64,000 nucleotides of DNA from Xanthobacteraceae bacterium (GCA_023954195.1 JAMLIK010000002.1:62001-126000), one strand, 5' to 3'; shown: positions 17,771 through 26,267, counted from the stretch's first letter. Program-made: numbers and translations. Notes: a model not told the origin generated them from the sequence alone.

Positions 17771-18496
17771 TCACGGCGAGGCGACCAGACGATAGCCGAC
17801 GCCGCGCACCGCTTGCAGGAACAACGGATTGGCCGGGTCGCGCTCGATCTTGCGGCGCAGCCGGTTGATCTGCACGTCGACCGCGCGCTCGTTGACGGTG
17901 CCGCCCGCTCCGGTGAGATCGCCGCGCGACACCGTCTCGCCCGGTATGGCGGCGAGAATGCGCAGCATCTCGCGCTCGCGGTCGGTCAGATGCACCACGG
18001 TTTCGCCCTCCCGCAGTTCGCCGCGGTCGAGATAATAGACGAACGGCCCGAACCGCACTGATTCCACTTTCGCGACCGGCGCGGGCGTGGCGCGCTTGAG
18101 GATGTTGCCGATCCGCAGCAGCAGTTCGCGCGGCTCGAAGGGCTTTGCGACATAGTCGTCGGCGCCGATCTGCAAGCCCTCGATGCGGCTTTCGGCCTCG
18201 TGCCGCGCGGTCAGCATCACGATCGGCACCGTCGAGGTAGTGCGGATGAAGCGCGCCAGTTCGAAGCCGTTTTCGCCGGGCATCATCACGTCGAGAATCA
18301 GCAGATCGAAATGCAGCCCCTGCAACTTGGCGCGGGCGTCGGCGGCGCTCATCGCGGTGGTGACGCGATAACCCTCGCTGGCGAGAAAGCGTGACAGCAG
18401 ATCGCGGATGCGGCGGTCGTCGTCGACCAGCAGCAAATGCGGGGCGTCGTCGGCGGGTTGGATCGGCGGGTGTGCCATGGGTGAAACCGTTGTCAT
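17771..18496 (-). CDS. OmpR-family response regulator
   Basis: A 241-residue regulator. The receiver domain has the acidic DDD cluster (residues 25-27), phospho-Asp 69 in LLILDVMMPG, Thr in MLTAR and Lys in AKPFEP. The C-terminal winged helix has NERAVDVQINRLRRKIE and GVGYRL. The ATG directly abuts the TAA of the marR gene. A MarR gene next to an OmpR-type regulator recalls petP-petR of Rhodobacter capsulatus, though there the pair sits beside petABC; this parallel is inference. MAHPP at codon 7 is an alternative start. Confidence 0.92.
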   Translation of the reverse strand: MTTVSPMAHPPIQPADDAPHLLLVDDDRRIRDLLSRFLASEGYRVTTAMSAADARAKLQGLHFDLLILDVMMPGENGFELARFIRTTSTVPIVMLTARHEAESRIEGLQIGADDYVAKPFEPRELLLRIGNILKRATPAPVAKVESVRFGPFVYYLDRGELREGETVVHLTDREREMLRILAAIPGETVSRGDLTGAGGTVNERAVDVQINRLRRKIERDPANPLFLQAVRGVGYRLVASP

Positions 18497-19060
18497 TTAG
18501 TCCCGCGGCGCGGGACGGTGATGCTCCAGCAGGCTTTCCAGCACCTTGTCGGATTCCTCGCGATCGATCATGGCGCGCAGGAACTGGCTGACGGCGGCGG
18601 CCTCCGACGGGCTTAAGTCCCGCATCGCCCGCGTGATCCGGTCGGTCTGCAAGCCGGCGAGTTTCGCGATCAGCGTCTCGCCCTTGGCGGTGGCGTATAG
18701 CAGGCGCTGGCGGCGGTCATGGTCGCCGGCGCGCTGCACGATATAGCCTTCCTCCAGCAATTGCTTGAGGACCCGCCCCAATGATTGCTTGGTGATGCGC
18801 AGCACGCCGAGCAGGTCGGCGACGGTGAGGCCCGGATAGCGATGCACGAAATGCACGACGCGATGATGGGCGCGGCCGAAGCCGAACGCCTCCAGCACAT
18901 GGTCGGCGTCGCCGACGAAGTCGCGATAGGCGAAGAACAGCAGCTCGATGATATCCCAGCGCAGCGGCGGTCCCTCGCCGCCCGGCGCGGCGGCGTCGCG
19001 CGCCCCCGCGGCGGCGCTCTTGGTCCTGACTTTGCCCTTCGCGAAATTTATGTCAGTCAT
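18497..19060 (-). CDS. MarR-family transcriptional regulator (PetP-like)
   Basis: A 187-residue protein. The winged helix covers about residues 65-130, with VADLLGVLRITKQSLGRVLKQLLEEGYI as helix-turn-helix and DHDRRQRLLYATAKG as the wing. I chose ATG 19060 (MTDINFAKGK); an in-frame TTG at 19081 would add 7 residues. A perfect ACGTA-N2-TACGT palindrome lies 5 bases before the ATG and may be an autoregulatory operator. It is the first gene of the operon with the OmpR-type regulator and kinase. Confidence 0.9.
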   Translation of the reverse strand: MTDINFAKGKVRTKSAAAGARDAAAPGGEGPPLRWDIIELLFFAYRDFVGDADHVLEAFGFGRAHHRVVHFVHRYPGLTVADLLGVLRITKQSLGRVLKQLLEEGYIVQRAGDHDRRQRLLYATAKGETLIAKLAGLQTDRITRAMRDLSPSEAAAVSQFLRAMIDREESDKVLESLLEHHRPAPRD

Positions 19061-19064
19061 ATTG

Positions 19065-19076
19065 ACGTATCTACGT
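19065..19076. promoter_or_regulatory. Candidate MarR operator
   Basis: ACGTA-TC-TACGT, a perfect 12-bp palindrome just before the marR start codon. MarR proteins often repress their own genes through such sites. Short, so chance occurrence is possible. Confidence 0.3.
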
Positions 19077-19349
19077 TCCAATGTTACAAAAACAATGACG
19101 AGGACGAAACATTAGATCGTTTTCATCCCGTCCTCGGTTCCGGGGTGCGCGACCTGTCTATTTCCGCGCAAACTTTCGGATCCTGTTCTAACATTCGCAC
19201 GGCTTTGCGGCAGGCTCTTTTACGGATGCGCGGGGCGTCAATTCCCCGTTCCGTGAAAATTGAAGGCCGGCCTGCGGCGGAACGGCATCAGGTTGACGAC
19301 AATCCGGCCAGGCGCGTGGGCGCCGGCCGCCAGATCGGGGAGATGGTCC

Positions 19350-20462
19350 ATGGGAGTTTCATTCGACAAGGCTGATGGCTCGCTCTGGTTGAATTTCGAC
19401 GTCCGGCCCGCCGCCAACCCGACTTCCGACGCCGCTCGCGCCGCCAAGCTGGCCGATCCGGGCTTCGGCCGGGTGTTTACCGACCACATGGCGGTTGTCC
19501 GCTACAACCCGACCGAGGGCTGGCACGGCGCGCGCATCGAATCCCGCGCCAACTTCGCGCTCGATCCGGCCACCGCCGTGCTGCACTACGCGCAGGAAAT
19601 CTTCGAGGGACTGAAGGCGTACCGGCGCGACGACGGCGGCGTCAACCTGTTTCGCCCCGATGCCAACGCGCGGCGCTTCCGCAATTCGGCCGACCGCATG
19701 GCGATGGCGCCGGTGCCGGAGCCGGTGTTCATCGAGGCGGTGGAGCAACTGGTGAAGATCGACCGCGCCTGGATTCCGGGCGGCGAGGGCAGCCTGTATA
19801 TTCGCCCGTTCACGATCGCCAACGAGGTGTTCCTCGGCGTCAAGCCGTCGGCGGAATATATCTTTGCGGTGATCGCCTCGCCGGTCGGCTCTTACTTCAA
19901 GGGCGGCCCCGCGCCGGTTTCGATCTGGGTCTCGGAGACCTACACCCGCGCCGCCGTCGGCGGCACCGGCGCGGTCAAGTGCGGCGGCAACTACGCGGCA
20001 AGCCTGCGCGCACAGGCGGAGGCGATCGAGCGCGGCTGCGATCAGGTGGTGTTTCTCGACGCGGTCGAGCATCGCTACATCGAGGAACTGGGCGGCATGA
20101 ACGTGTTCTTCGTGTTCGACGACGGCTCGCTGTCGACGCCGCCGCTCGGCACCATCCTGCCCGGCATCACCCGCGACTCGATCATCGCGCTGGCCAAGGA
20201 GGCCGGCACGGCGGTGCGCGAGGAGCCTTACACCATCGACCAGTGGCGCGCCGATGCCGCCAGCGGCCGGCTCAAGGAAGCCTTCGCCTGCGGCACCGCG
20301 GCGGTGATCTCGCCGATCGGCAAGGTGTGCTCGGCGCATGGCGACTTCCAGATCAACGGCGGCGCCGCCGGCGAGGTGGCGATGGGCCTGCGCAAAAAGC
20401 TGGTCGACATCCAGTACGGCCGCGCAGCCGACACGCATAACTGGATCCGAAAGGTGTTTTGA
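19350..20462 (+). CDS. ilvE: Branched-chain amino acid aminotransferase
   Basis: A 370-residue fold-type IV PLP enzyme of the long (eukaryote-like) BCAT group. It interconverts Leu, Ile and Val with their 2-oxo acids. Landmarks are YAQEIFEGLKAYR, RFRNSADRMAM, SLYIRPF, the PLP Lys in GAVKCGGNYAAS (about residue 210) and EELGGMNVFFVF. GGGGAG at 19337-19342 supports ATG 19350. It is divergent from the marR operon with 289 bp between. No attenuator was recognised. Confidence 0.93.
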   Translation: MGVSFDKADGSLWLNFDVRPAANPTSDAARAAKLADPGFGRVFTDHMAVVRYNPTEGWHGARIESRANFALDPATAVLHYAQEIFEGLKAYRRDDGGVNLFRPDANARRFRNSADRMAMAPVPEPVFIEAVEQLVKIDRAWIPGGEGSLYIRPFTIANEVFLGVKPSAEYIFAVIASPVGSYFKGGPAPVSIWVSETYTRAAVGGTGAVKCGGNYAASLRAQAEAIERGCDQVVFLDAVEHRYIEELGGMNVFFVFDDGSLSTPPLGTILPGITRDSIIALAKEAGTAVREEPYTIDQWRADAASGRLKEAFACGTAAVISPIGKVCSAHGDFQINGGAAGEVAMGLRKKLVDIQYGRAADTHNWIRKVF

Positions 20463-20471
20463 CGCAACCTC

Positions 20472-20615
20472 CGTCATTGCCGGACTTGATCCGGCAATCC
20501 ATCTTCATAAAACAGTCATGCTCCGCGCAGGCGGAGCATGACGCATCCGACTTCAGTGAATCGCGTAAGGCCCGGATGTACTGGATCGTCCGCCTTCGCG
20601 GACGATAACGCCTGC
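20472..20615. repeat. Composite of three palindromic repeat units
   Basis: Three hairpins stand in a row: a unit with TTGCCGGA and TCCGGCAA (20472-20498), GTCATGCTCCGC-GCAG-GCGGAGCATGAC (20515-20542), and CGTCCGC-CTTC-GCGGACG (20586-20603). The third unit recurs, inverted, at 60237-60270. They fill the gap between the converging ilvE and MATE genes. Confidence 0.7.
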
Positions 20616-20628
20616 TTCCTGGATATTC

Positions 20629-22026
20629 TCAATTCAGCGGCACCAGGCCCAGCCGTTCGCGCCGTATCCATCGCATCATCATCAGGATGGCCACGACGGC
20701 GAGCCCCGACGCCAGCCCGACCCAGATGCCGACGCCGCCATAGCCGAGCTTGAAGGCGAACAGCAGGCTGAGCGGCATGCCGCAACCCCAATAGCCGAAC
20801 GCGGCATAGAGCATCGGCACGCTGGTATCCTGCAAGCCGCGCAGCATGCCGGCGCCGACCACCTGCGCGCCGTCGGCGAGCTGGAAGATCGCCGCCCATA
20901 GCAGGAACAGCGTCGCCATCCGCGCGACCGCCGTGTTGGCCGGATCGGTGACGTCGATGAACGCGCCGATCAGCACATTTGGAAATGTCAGCAGCACCAG
21001 GCTCATCGTCGCCATGAACGCCATCGCCATCGCGAAGGCGGCCCAACCGGCGCGGGTGATGCCGTCGCGTTGGCCCGCGCCGTGGGCGAGCCCGACCCGC
21101 ACCGTCGCCGCCTGTCCGAGCCCGAGCGGCACCATGAACGACGCCGCCGCGATCTGGATCGCGATCGAATGCGCGGCGATCGCCGCCGTGCCGAACTGCC
21201 CCATGATGAACACGGCGGCGTTGAACAGCGTGATTTCCAGCATCATCGTCGCGCCGATCGGCATCCCTAAGCGCCACAGCGTGACGAGGCGCGGCCAGTC
21301 CGGCCGCCACCAGCGCCCGAACAGATGGAAGCGGCGAAACTGGCGGTCGGCCAGCACCACGACGACGAGGCCGAGAAACATGAAGCCGTTCGACAGCGCC
21401 GTCGCCAACCCGGAGCCGCGCAGGCCCAGCGCCGGCAGGCCGAGATGGCCGAACACCAGCGTCCAGTTGGCGAGGATGTTGAACAGGATCGCCGCCACCG
21501 TCACCACCATCGCCCAGATCGGCCGCTCCAGGGCGGCGACGAACGAGCGCAGCGTGATGAACCCGAGCGCGGGCAGAAAACCCCATTGCAATTCGCGCAT
21601 GAACAGGTGCGCGTCGGCCGCGAGTTGCGGTTCCTGCCCGAGCATCAGCAGCACCGCGTCGGCGTGCCACAACAGGGCCCACGCCGGAACGGAAATAATG
21701 ACGGCGGACCACAGGCCCTGACGAAAGGTGCGCCGCACCTCGCGCACGACATGACGCCCGCCGCCGATTGTCTCGGCCATCATCGGCGCGGTCGCGGTGA
21801 TGAGGCCGATGGCGAAGATCAGCAGGCCGAAATAGAGATTGACGCCAAGCGTCGCCGCCGCGAGCGCCGACGGGCCGAGCCGGCCGAGCACGATGACGTC
21901 GGTGGTGGTCAGCGCGATCTGCGCCAGATTGGTCAGCACCATCGGCCAGCCGAGCGCCAGCGTTGCCCGGAATTCTCCGAGCCAGGCCTGGCGCGAGCGC
22001 GCGTTTCGGCAGGCAGCGAATAGCAT
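20629..22026 (-). CDS. MATE-family efflux transporter (NorM-like)
   Basis: A 465-residue membrane protein with twelve predicted helices in two homologous halves. The N-terminal ALGWPMVLTNLAQIALTTTDVIVLGRLG is a textbook MATE start. These pumps expel cationic drugs or metabolites in exchange for Na+ or H+. Substrate unknown. An intrinsic-terminator-like hairpin lies on the same strand about 65 bases upstream of the ATG, so transcription may be attenuated. Confidence 0.92.
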   Translation of the reverse strand: MLFAACRNARSRQAWLGEFRATLALGWPMVLTNLAQIALTTTDVIVLGRLGPSALAAATLGVNLYFGLLIFAIGLITATAPMMAETIGGGRHVVREVRRTFRQGLWSAVIISVPAWALLWHADAVLLMLGQEPQLAADAHLFMRELQWGFLPALGFITLRSFVAALERPIWAMVVTVAAILFNILANWTLVFGHLGLPALGLRGSGLATALSNGFMFLGLVVVVLADRQFRRFHLFGRWWRPDWPRLVTLWRLGMPIGATMMLEITLFNAAVFIMGQFGTAAIAAHSIAIQIAAASFMVPLGLGQAATVRVGLAHGAGQRDGITRAGWAAFAMAMAFMATMSLVLLTFPNVLIGAFIDVTDPANTAVARMATLFLLWAAIFQLADGAQVVGAGMLRGLQDTSVPMLYAAFGYWGCGMPLSLLFAFKLGYGGVGIWVGLASGLAVVAILMMMRWIRRERLGLVPLN

Positions 22027-22327
22027 GGCGACACGACCATCAAGGCGGCGGGATTGAGGTGACGGCGCAAAAACCGATTGCGAAAAACAGCGGAACCCGC
22101 GGCGGTCGCGCCGCAGGTTCCGTGCATTCCGCGTGAAATCGCCGCTTACCTAAGGTGAATGCGGTGATTTGGCCAGAGCCGGCGTCGCGGGTTTGGCCCG
22201 CGCCCCCGCATCGCGTCGGCCGCGGAATGCGAATCCTGGACTGAAATCACCGGCTTGACAGTCGCCGAGCAAGTGGCAACTCTGAAGGTCCACGATCTCC
22301 GCTCCGCGAACCTGAAAGGGATATCCG
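22027..22327. other. Divergent intergenic region between MATE and phasin genes
   Basis: Holds the minus-strand terminator-like hairpin (22077-22122). It also has a TTGACA at 22255-22260 that could be the -35 of the phasin promoter, though the -10 (AACTCT at 17 bp) is poor. No credible coding frame. Confidence 0.5.
22077..22122 (-). terminator. Terminator-like hairpin upstream of the MATE gene
   Basis: Stem CGGAACC-N-GCGGCG with its complement (loop GTCG region) at 22091-22122, followed on the minus strand by CTGTTTTTCG. No recognised minus-strand gene ends here, because the phasin gene upstream is on plus. It is either the end of an unannotated small RNA or a leader attenuator. Confidence 0.6.
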
Positions 22328-22756
22328 ATGACCGATGACGGCAAGTCCAACGAAGGCAAGGCGGGCGAGATGCCGCTGTTCGATTTCACCAAGATGCTCG
22401 GCCAATTCAAAATTCCGGGCGTCGATTTCGCCTCGATCATCGAGCGCGAGCGCAAGAACATCGAGGCGCTCGCGGCGGCCAACAAGGTCGCGTTCGAGGG
22501 GTGGCAGGCATTGATCCGCCGGCAGTCCGAAATCCTGCAACAATCGATGCAGCAGGCGATGACCGACGCGCAGTCGGAAAACGCCGTCGCCAAGCGCGCC
22601 GAACTCGCCAAGGAGCGATTCCAGGGCGCCCTCGACAACATGCGCGAGCTGGCCGAGATGGCGACGAAATCGCAAAAGGATGCGTTCGATATCGTGCGCA
22701 AGCGGATCGAGGAGAACATGGAAGGCTTCCGCAACTTCGGGAAGAAGGACGATTAG
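22328..22756 (+). CDS. Phasin-family protein
   Basis: A 142-residue, strongly helical, charged protein. The N-terminal LFDFTKMLGQFKIPGVDFASIIERERKNIEALAAANKVAFEGWQ block, followed by amphipathic coiled-coil repeats, is the phasin (TIGR01841-like) layout. Phasins coat polyhydroxyalkanoate granules; some act more broadly in stress. AAAGGG stands at 22314-22319 for ATG 22328. It is not linked to phaCAB genes here. Confidence 0.88.
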   Translation: MTDDGKSNEGKAGEMPLFDFTKMLGQFKIPGVDFASIIERERKNIEALAAANKVAFEGWQALIRRQSEILQQSMQQAMTDAQSENAVAKRAELAKERFQGALDNMRELAEMATKSQKDAFDIVRKRIEENMEGFRNFGKKDD

Positions 22757-22779
22757 AGCGGAGGCCGATCTGACTGGAT

Positions 22780-22900
22780 CGTCATTGCGAGGAGCGTGAG
22801 CTCCGAAGCAATCCGGCTATCGTAACGAAAAGAGCTGGATTGCTTCGCGGAGCCTGTGCTCGGACAACGCGAAGCGTTGATCCGAGTGCTCGCAATGACG
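22780..22900. repeat. Family B dispersed repeat, copy 1 (121 bp)
   Basis: Bounded by CGTCATTGCGAG / CTCGCAATGACG. The right half GCTTCGCGGAGCCTGTGCTC and what follows is almost identical to the copy at 39802-39922, which has the same length. The middle differs. Confidence 0.85.
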
Positions 22901-22971
22901 GTGATTCGCTCGGATCGCAAAACGCGCTAACCGAAGACTGATTTCACATACGGGCTTGCACCGCGAACAGC

Positions 22972-23089
22972 GTCGTCCCCGCGCAGGCGGGGACCCAGAC
23001 GCCGCAGCGGTTCGGCTCCATCGCCGGGACGAGGTTCTTAAAACAGCCAACGCCAGGGGTTCTGGGTCCTCGCCCGCGCGAGGACGACA
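22972..23089. repeat. Family A dispersed repeat, copy 2
   Basis: Starts with GTCCCCGCGCAGGCGGGGAC and ends with GTCCTCGCCCGCGCGAGGAC. It contains ACGCCGCAGCGGTTCGGCTC, as in copies 3 and 4. Confidence 0.8.
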
Positions 23090-23170
23090 ACGGGGCTATC
23101 CGATTCAACCTCGAACAATCATACTCCAGAACGGAATCCGATCTGACCGGATCGTCATTGCGAGCAACCA

Positions 23171-23330
23171 TTAAGGAGAGGTTTGTGCGGTGAGCCATGG
23201 AGAGTGGCGTGCGAGGACGGAGTTGGCGTAAGTCAGGAGTTTTCGGGCGCATGCGACGAGGGCGAGCTTGTGCGGCTTGCCTGCGGCCTTGAGGCGTGCG
23301 TCGTGCCCGCTGGAATTCGCCGTGATCGCG
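23171..23330 (-). pseudogene. IS110-family transposase C-terminal remnant
   Basis: The minus-strand frame ending at 23171 reads ARLKAAGKPHKLALVACARK and then LLTYANSVLARHSPW. This matches the conserved C-terminus of IS110/IS1111 (IS116/IS902) transposases: the FYxRLxAAGKPxKxALxAxxRKLL pattern. Upstream the similarity dissolves into unrelated residues, and no DEDD catalytic half is found. About 50 codons survive. The frame stays open to 23503, but only this part is recognisable. Transposition ability is lost. Confidence 0.65.
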
Positions 23331-23521
23331 CGGTGCCCTTTCAACAGCGCGGATCTCCATATCCGCCGCTTGCCGAATCTTGAAAAGACCGTCCGGTCCT
23401 CCGCCGATGCGGCCGTCCAATCGCGCGTGCCACGTTCGCTTTTGGCGATCGTCCCCGACGCGCGGGCCGCCATATTGCGAAAGGCCCGGCCAGGTCCGGG
23501 CATTTGCGTTTCGGGAGGCGG

Positions 23522-24217
23522 CTACACCTCCAGCCAATCCTTTCGGATGGTCTCGTTGGCCTTGAGTTGGTCGGGCGTTCCCTCGAACACGATCTGGCCG
23601 TGGCCCATGACATAGAGCCGGTGCGAGATCCGCAGTGCGATCGACAGTTTCTGCTCGACCAGCAGGATGGCAAGGCCGGCGGCGGCGATGCGCGCGATCA
23701 GGTCGCCGACCTGCTGCACGATGATCGGGGCCAGACCTTCGGTCGGCTCGTCGATCATAATCAGCTCGGGGTCGCCCATCAGCGTGCGGCACGTCGTCAG
23801 CATCTGCTTCTCGCCGCCGGAGAGCACGCCCGCCGCGGTGTCCGCGCGCCGGGCGAGGTTGGGAAACATCTCCAGCATTTCCTCAAGCTTCCAGCGACCG
23901 GGCTTGCGCGGGTTCTTGATGCCGAGCATCAGGTTCTGGCGCACCGTGAGGCCCGGAAAGATATCGCGGTGCTCGGGAACGTAGCCGAGGCCGAGATGGG
24001 CGATCTTGTAGCTGGGGAGGCCGGCGATATCCTTGCCCTTGAAGCGGACGATGCCGTGCGGCGTCACCTCGCCCATGATCGCCTTGACGGTGGTGGAGCG
24101 GCCGACGCCGTTGCGCCCCAGCAGGCTGACCACTTCGCCGGCCTGGATGTTCATGTCCACACCCTGAAGGATATGGCTCTTGCCGTAATAGGCGTGCAGG
24201 TCCTTGACTTCGAGCAT
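23522..24217 (-). CDS. livF: Branched-chain amino-acid-type ABC importer, ATPase LivF-like
   Basis: A 231-residue ABC ATPase starting MLEVKDLHAYYGKSHILQGV. It has LSGGEKQML as signature and MIDEPTEGLAP as Walker B, as in LivF. The Walker A is unusual: GRNGVGRSTT places Arg40 (CGC codon) where the ATP-binding Lys is normally found. The codon is clear in the sequence. Either this subfamily tolerates Arg or this site is impaired, with LivG carrying the active one. The ATG shares a base with the livG stop (TAATG). Last gene of the operon. Confidence 0.9.
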   Translation of the reverse strand: MLEVKDLHAYYGKSHILQGVDMNIQAGEVVSLLGRNGVGRSTTVKAIMGEVTPHGIVRFKGKDIAGLPSYKIAHLGLGYVPEHRDIFPGLTVRQNLMLGIKNPRKPGRWKLEEMLEMFPNLARRADTAAGVLSGGEKQMLTTCRTLMGDPELIMIDEPTEGLAPIIVQQVGDLIARIAAAGLAILLVEQKLSIALRISHRLYVMGHGQIVFEGTPDQLKANETIRKDWLEV

Positions 24218-24966
24218 TAGTGGTCCTCCTCGCCAAGGTAGGCTTCCTTGACCTTGGGATTGCCGCGAATTTCCTCCGGCGTCCCCGAGGCGATGATGTT
24301 GCCGTAGACCAGCACCGAAATCCGGTCGGCGAGGCCGAACACCACGCTCATGTCGTGCTCGACGATCACCAGCGTGCGGCCTTCGGTCAGACGGCGGATC
24401 AGGGCGACGGCGCGATCGGTCTCGGTATTGCTCATGCCGGCGGTCGGCTCGTCCAGCATGATGACGCTGGCGCCGCCGGCGATGGTGATGCCGATCTCCA
24501 GTTCGCGCTGCTCGGCGTAGGTCAGAAGGCCGGCCGGCACGTCGCGCCGGTGGGTGAGATGGATGTCCTCAAGGATTTCCGCCGTGCGCTGCCGCACCTC
24601 CGGCAGGCTGTCGACATTCTTCCAGAACGCGTAGCGGTGACCGGTCGCCCACAGCACGGCGCAGCGGATGTTTTCCCACACCGTCATCTTGGCGAAGACG
24701 TTGGTGACCTGGAACGAGCGCGACAGGCCGCGGCGGTTGATCTCGAATGGCCGCAGGCCGGAAATCCGCTGCCCGTTGAGGTCGATCTCGCCCGAGGTCG
24801 GCGTGATGTGGCCGCTGATGAGGTTGAAGGTCGTGGACTTGCCGGCGCCGTTCGGCCCGATAATCGCGTGACGCTCACCCTGGCCGATGGTCAGGTTGAG
24901 GTCGCGGATGATGTGGACGTTGCCGAACTTCTTTTCGACGGCACGGACTTCGATCGCGTTGGTCAT
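24217..24966 (-). CDS. livG: Branched-chain amino-acid-type ABC importer, ATPase LivG-like
   Basis: A 249-residue ABC ATPase with a canonical Walker A GPNGAGKST, Walker B VIMLDEPTAGMS and H-loop VIVEHDMSVVFGLADR. FNLISGHITPTSGEI and RSFQVTNVFAKMTVWENI are typical of LivG. The C-loop reads LTYAEQRELEIG rather than LSGGQ; the LSYGEQR form is usual in LivG. The ATG overlaps the livM stop by 4 bases. It pairs with LivF to power the LivHM permease. Confidence 0.93.
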   Translation of the reverse strand: MTNAIEVRAVEKKFGNVHIIRDLNLTIGQGERHAIIGPNGAGKSTTFNLISGHITPTSGEIDLNGQRISGLRPFEINRRGLSRSFQVTNVFAKMTVWENIRCAVLWATGHRYAFWKNVDSLPEVRQRTAEILEDIHLTHRRDVPAGLLTYAEQRELEIGITIAGGASVIMLDEPTAGMSNTETDRAVALIRRLTEGRTLVIVEHDMSVVFGLADRISVLVYGNIIASGTPEEIRGNPKVKEAYLGEEDH

Positions 24967-26267
24967 GCGTGATATCCTCGCTCGCGGGCCACTGTCATGG
25001 CGCGATCCCAGGCGTCGGTGACGCCGCGCCAGGTCATGCGCGCGACGTAGAAGCCGCCGATGGTCAGAACCGCCGCTATCAGCCAGGTCATCGGGCTCGC
25101 GAGATCGAAGGGAATGCGGAACAGATGGATGGTGCCGCTGCCGGAGCCGCCCTGGGAATAGACCGCGAGGATTTCGATCGCGAGGATCACGCCGCAGGCG
25201 AACAGGAGCGTCGGCACCAGCGCGATCAGGTAGGCCGGCAGGACCATCGGCAGGGTGCCGGCGCGCAACAGCGGGCGGTGCATCATCAACAGGCTGGTGA
25301 GGCCGCCGGGAGCGAACATCACGATGCCGATGAAGATGATGCCGAAATAAAGCTGCCAGACCGAGGTGACGTCGGACAGTTCGAGTTGCAGCATCGTCAC
25401 CACGACGGCGCCGAGCACCGGCCCGAAGAAGTAGCCCACGCCGCCGATGAAGGTCGCGAACAGTACGACGCCGGATTGCACCGCGCCGAGATAGGCGGCG
25501 TTGGCGATCTCGAAATTGATCGCCGCCAGCGCGCCGGCGATGCCGGCGAAGAAGCCGGCGAAGCAGAACGACAGATAGCGCACCACATGCGGATCGTAGC
25601 CGATGAACTGAACGCGCTCGGGGTTGTCGCGCACCGCGTTGCACATCCGCCCGAGCGGCGTGCGGGTCAGGGCATACATCGCGATCGCCGAGATGATGAG
25701 CCAGAACCCGATCAGGTAATAGACCTGGATCTGCGGCCCGAAATTCCAGCCGAACAACGCCGGCAGGTCGGTGCGGTTGGTGGTGATGCCGGCCTCGCCG
25801 CCGAAGAAGCTGCGCAGGATGAGGGAGGACGACGCCACCAGTTCACCGATGCCGAGCGAGATCATCGCGAACACCGTTCCGGCGCGCTGGGTCGAGACCC
25901 AGCCGATGATGATGGCGAACACCAGGCCGGCGAAGCCGCCGATCAGCGGAACGAACGGCAGCGGTACCGGCAGCCCGTGGGCGGCGATGGCGTTCATGCC
26001 GTGAACGGCGAGGAATCCGCCGAGACCGTAATAGACGGCGTGACCGAACGAGAGCAGTCCGGTCTGGCCGAGCAGGATATTGTAGGACAGCGCGAAGATG
26101 GCCGCGATGCCGATCAGGCTGAAGGTGGTGTGCGAGCCGCCGGACCGGAAGATCAGCGGCAGCACCAGCACGGCGACGATGAAAATGCCCCAGGCGGCGT
26201 AGAAGCCGACATTTCGCGCGGGAGCGGAGTCGGTGGGCGAGGGGGCGCGGGAAGTCAAGTCGGTCAT
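24963..26267 (-). CDS. livM: Branched-chain amino-acid-type ABC importer, permease LivM-like
   Basis: A 434-residue permease with about ten helices. The region NILLGQTGLLSFGHAVYYGLGGF is the LivM hallmark, and the coupling segment RTPLGRMCNAVRDNPERVQFIGYD lies mid-protein. It is longer than most LivM proteins (about 320-420) because of an extended C-terminal part that carries further helices and ends near WDRAMTVARERGYHA. The start overlaps the livH stop by 4 bases. Confidence 0.92.
   Translation of the reverse strand: MTDLTSRAPSPTDSAPARNVGFYAAWGIFIVAVLVLPLIFRSGGSHTTFSLIGIAAIFALSYNILLGQTGLLSFGHAVYYGLGGFLAVHGMNAIAAHGLPVPLPFVPLIGGFAGLVFAIIIGWVSTQRAGTVFAMISLGIGELVASSSLILRSFFGGEAGITTNRTDLPALFGWNFGPQIQVYYLIGFWLIISAIAMYALTRTPLGRMCNAVRDNPERVQFIGYDPHVVRYLSFCFAGFFAGIAGALAAINFEIANAAYLGAVQSGVVLFATFIGGVGYFFGPVLGAVVVTMLQLELSDVTSVWQLYFGIIFIGIVMFAPGGLTSLLMMHRPLLRAGTLPMVLPAYLIALVPTLLFACGVILAIEILAVYSQGGSGSGTIHLFRIPFDLASPMTWLIAAVLTIGGFYVARMTWRGVTDAWDRAMTVARERGYHA

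Larger units (their letters stand above)
22757..23521. other. Repeat-rich, gene-free gap between phasin and liv operon
   Basis: This 765-bp stretch contains a family B repeat (22780-22900), a family A repeat (22972-23089), a 27-bp direct duplication (22765-22791 and 23138-23164, one mismatch) and the remnant of an IS110-type transposase (23171-about 23330). No intact gene is visible. It looks like a landing site for mobile DNA. Confidence 0.75.

Noticed and set aside
22780-23164. Repeats in the phasin-liv gap as a CRISPR array
   Set aside because: Units are not regularly spaced, are palindromic over their whole length, and no cas genes are present.
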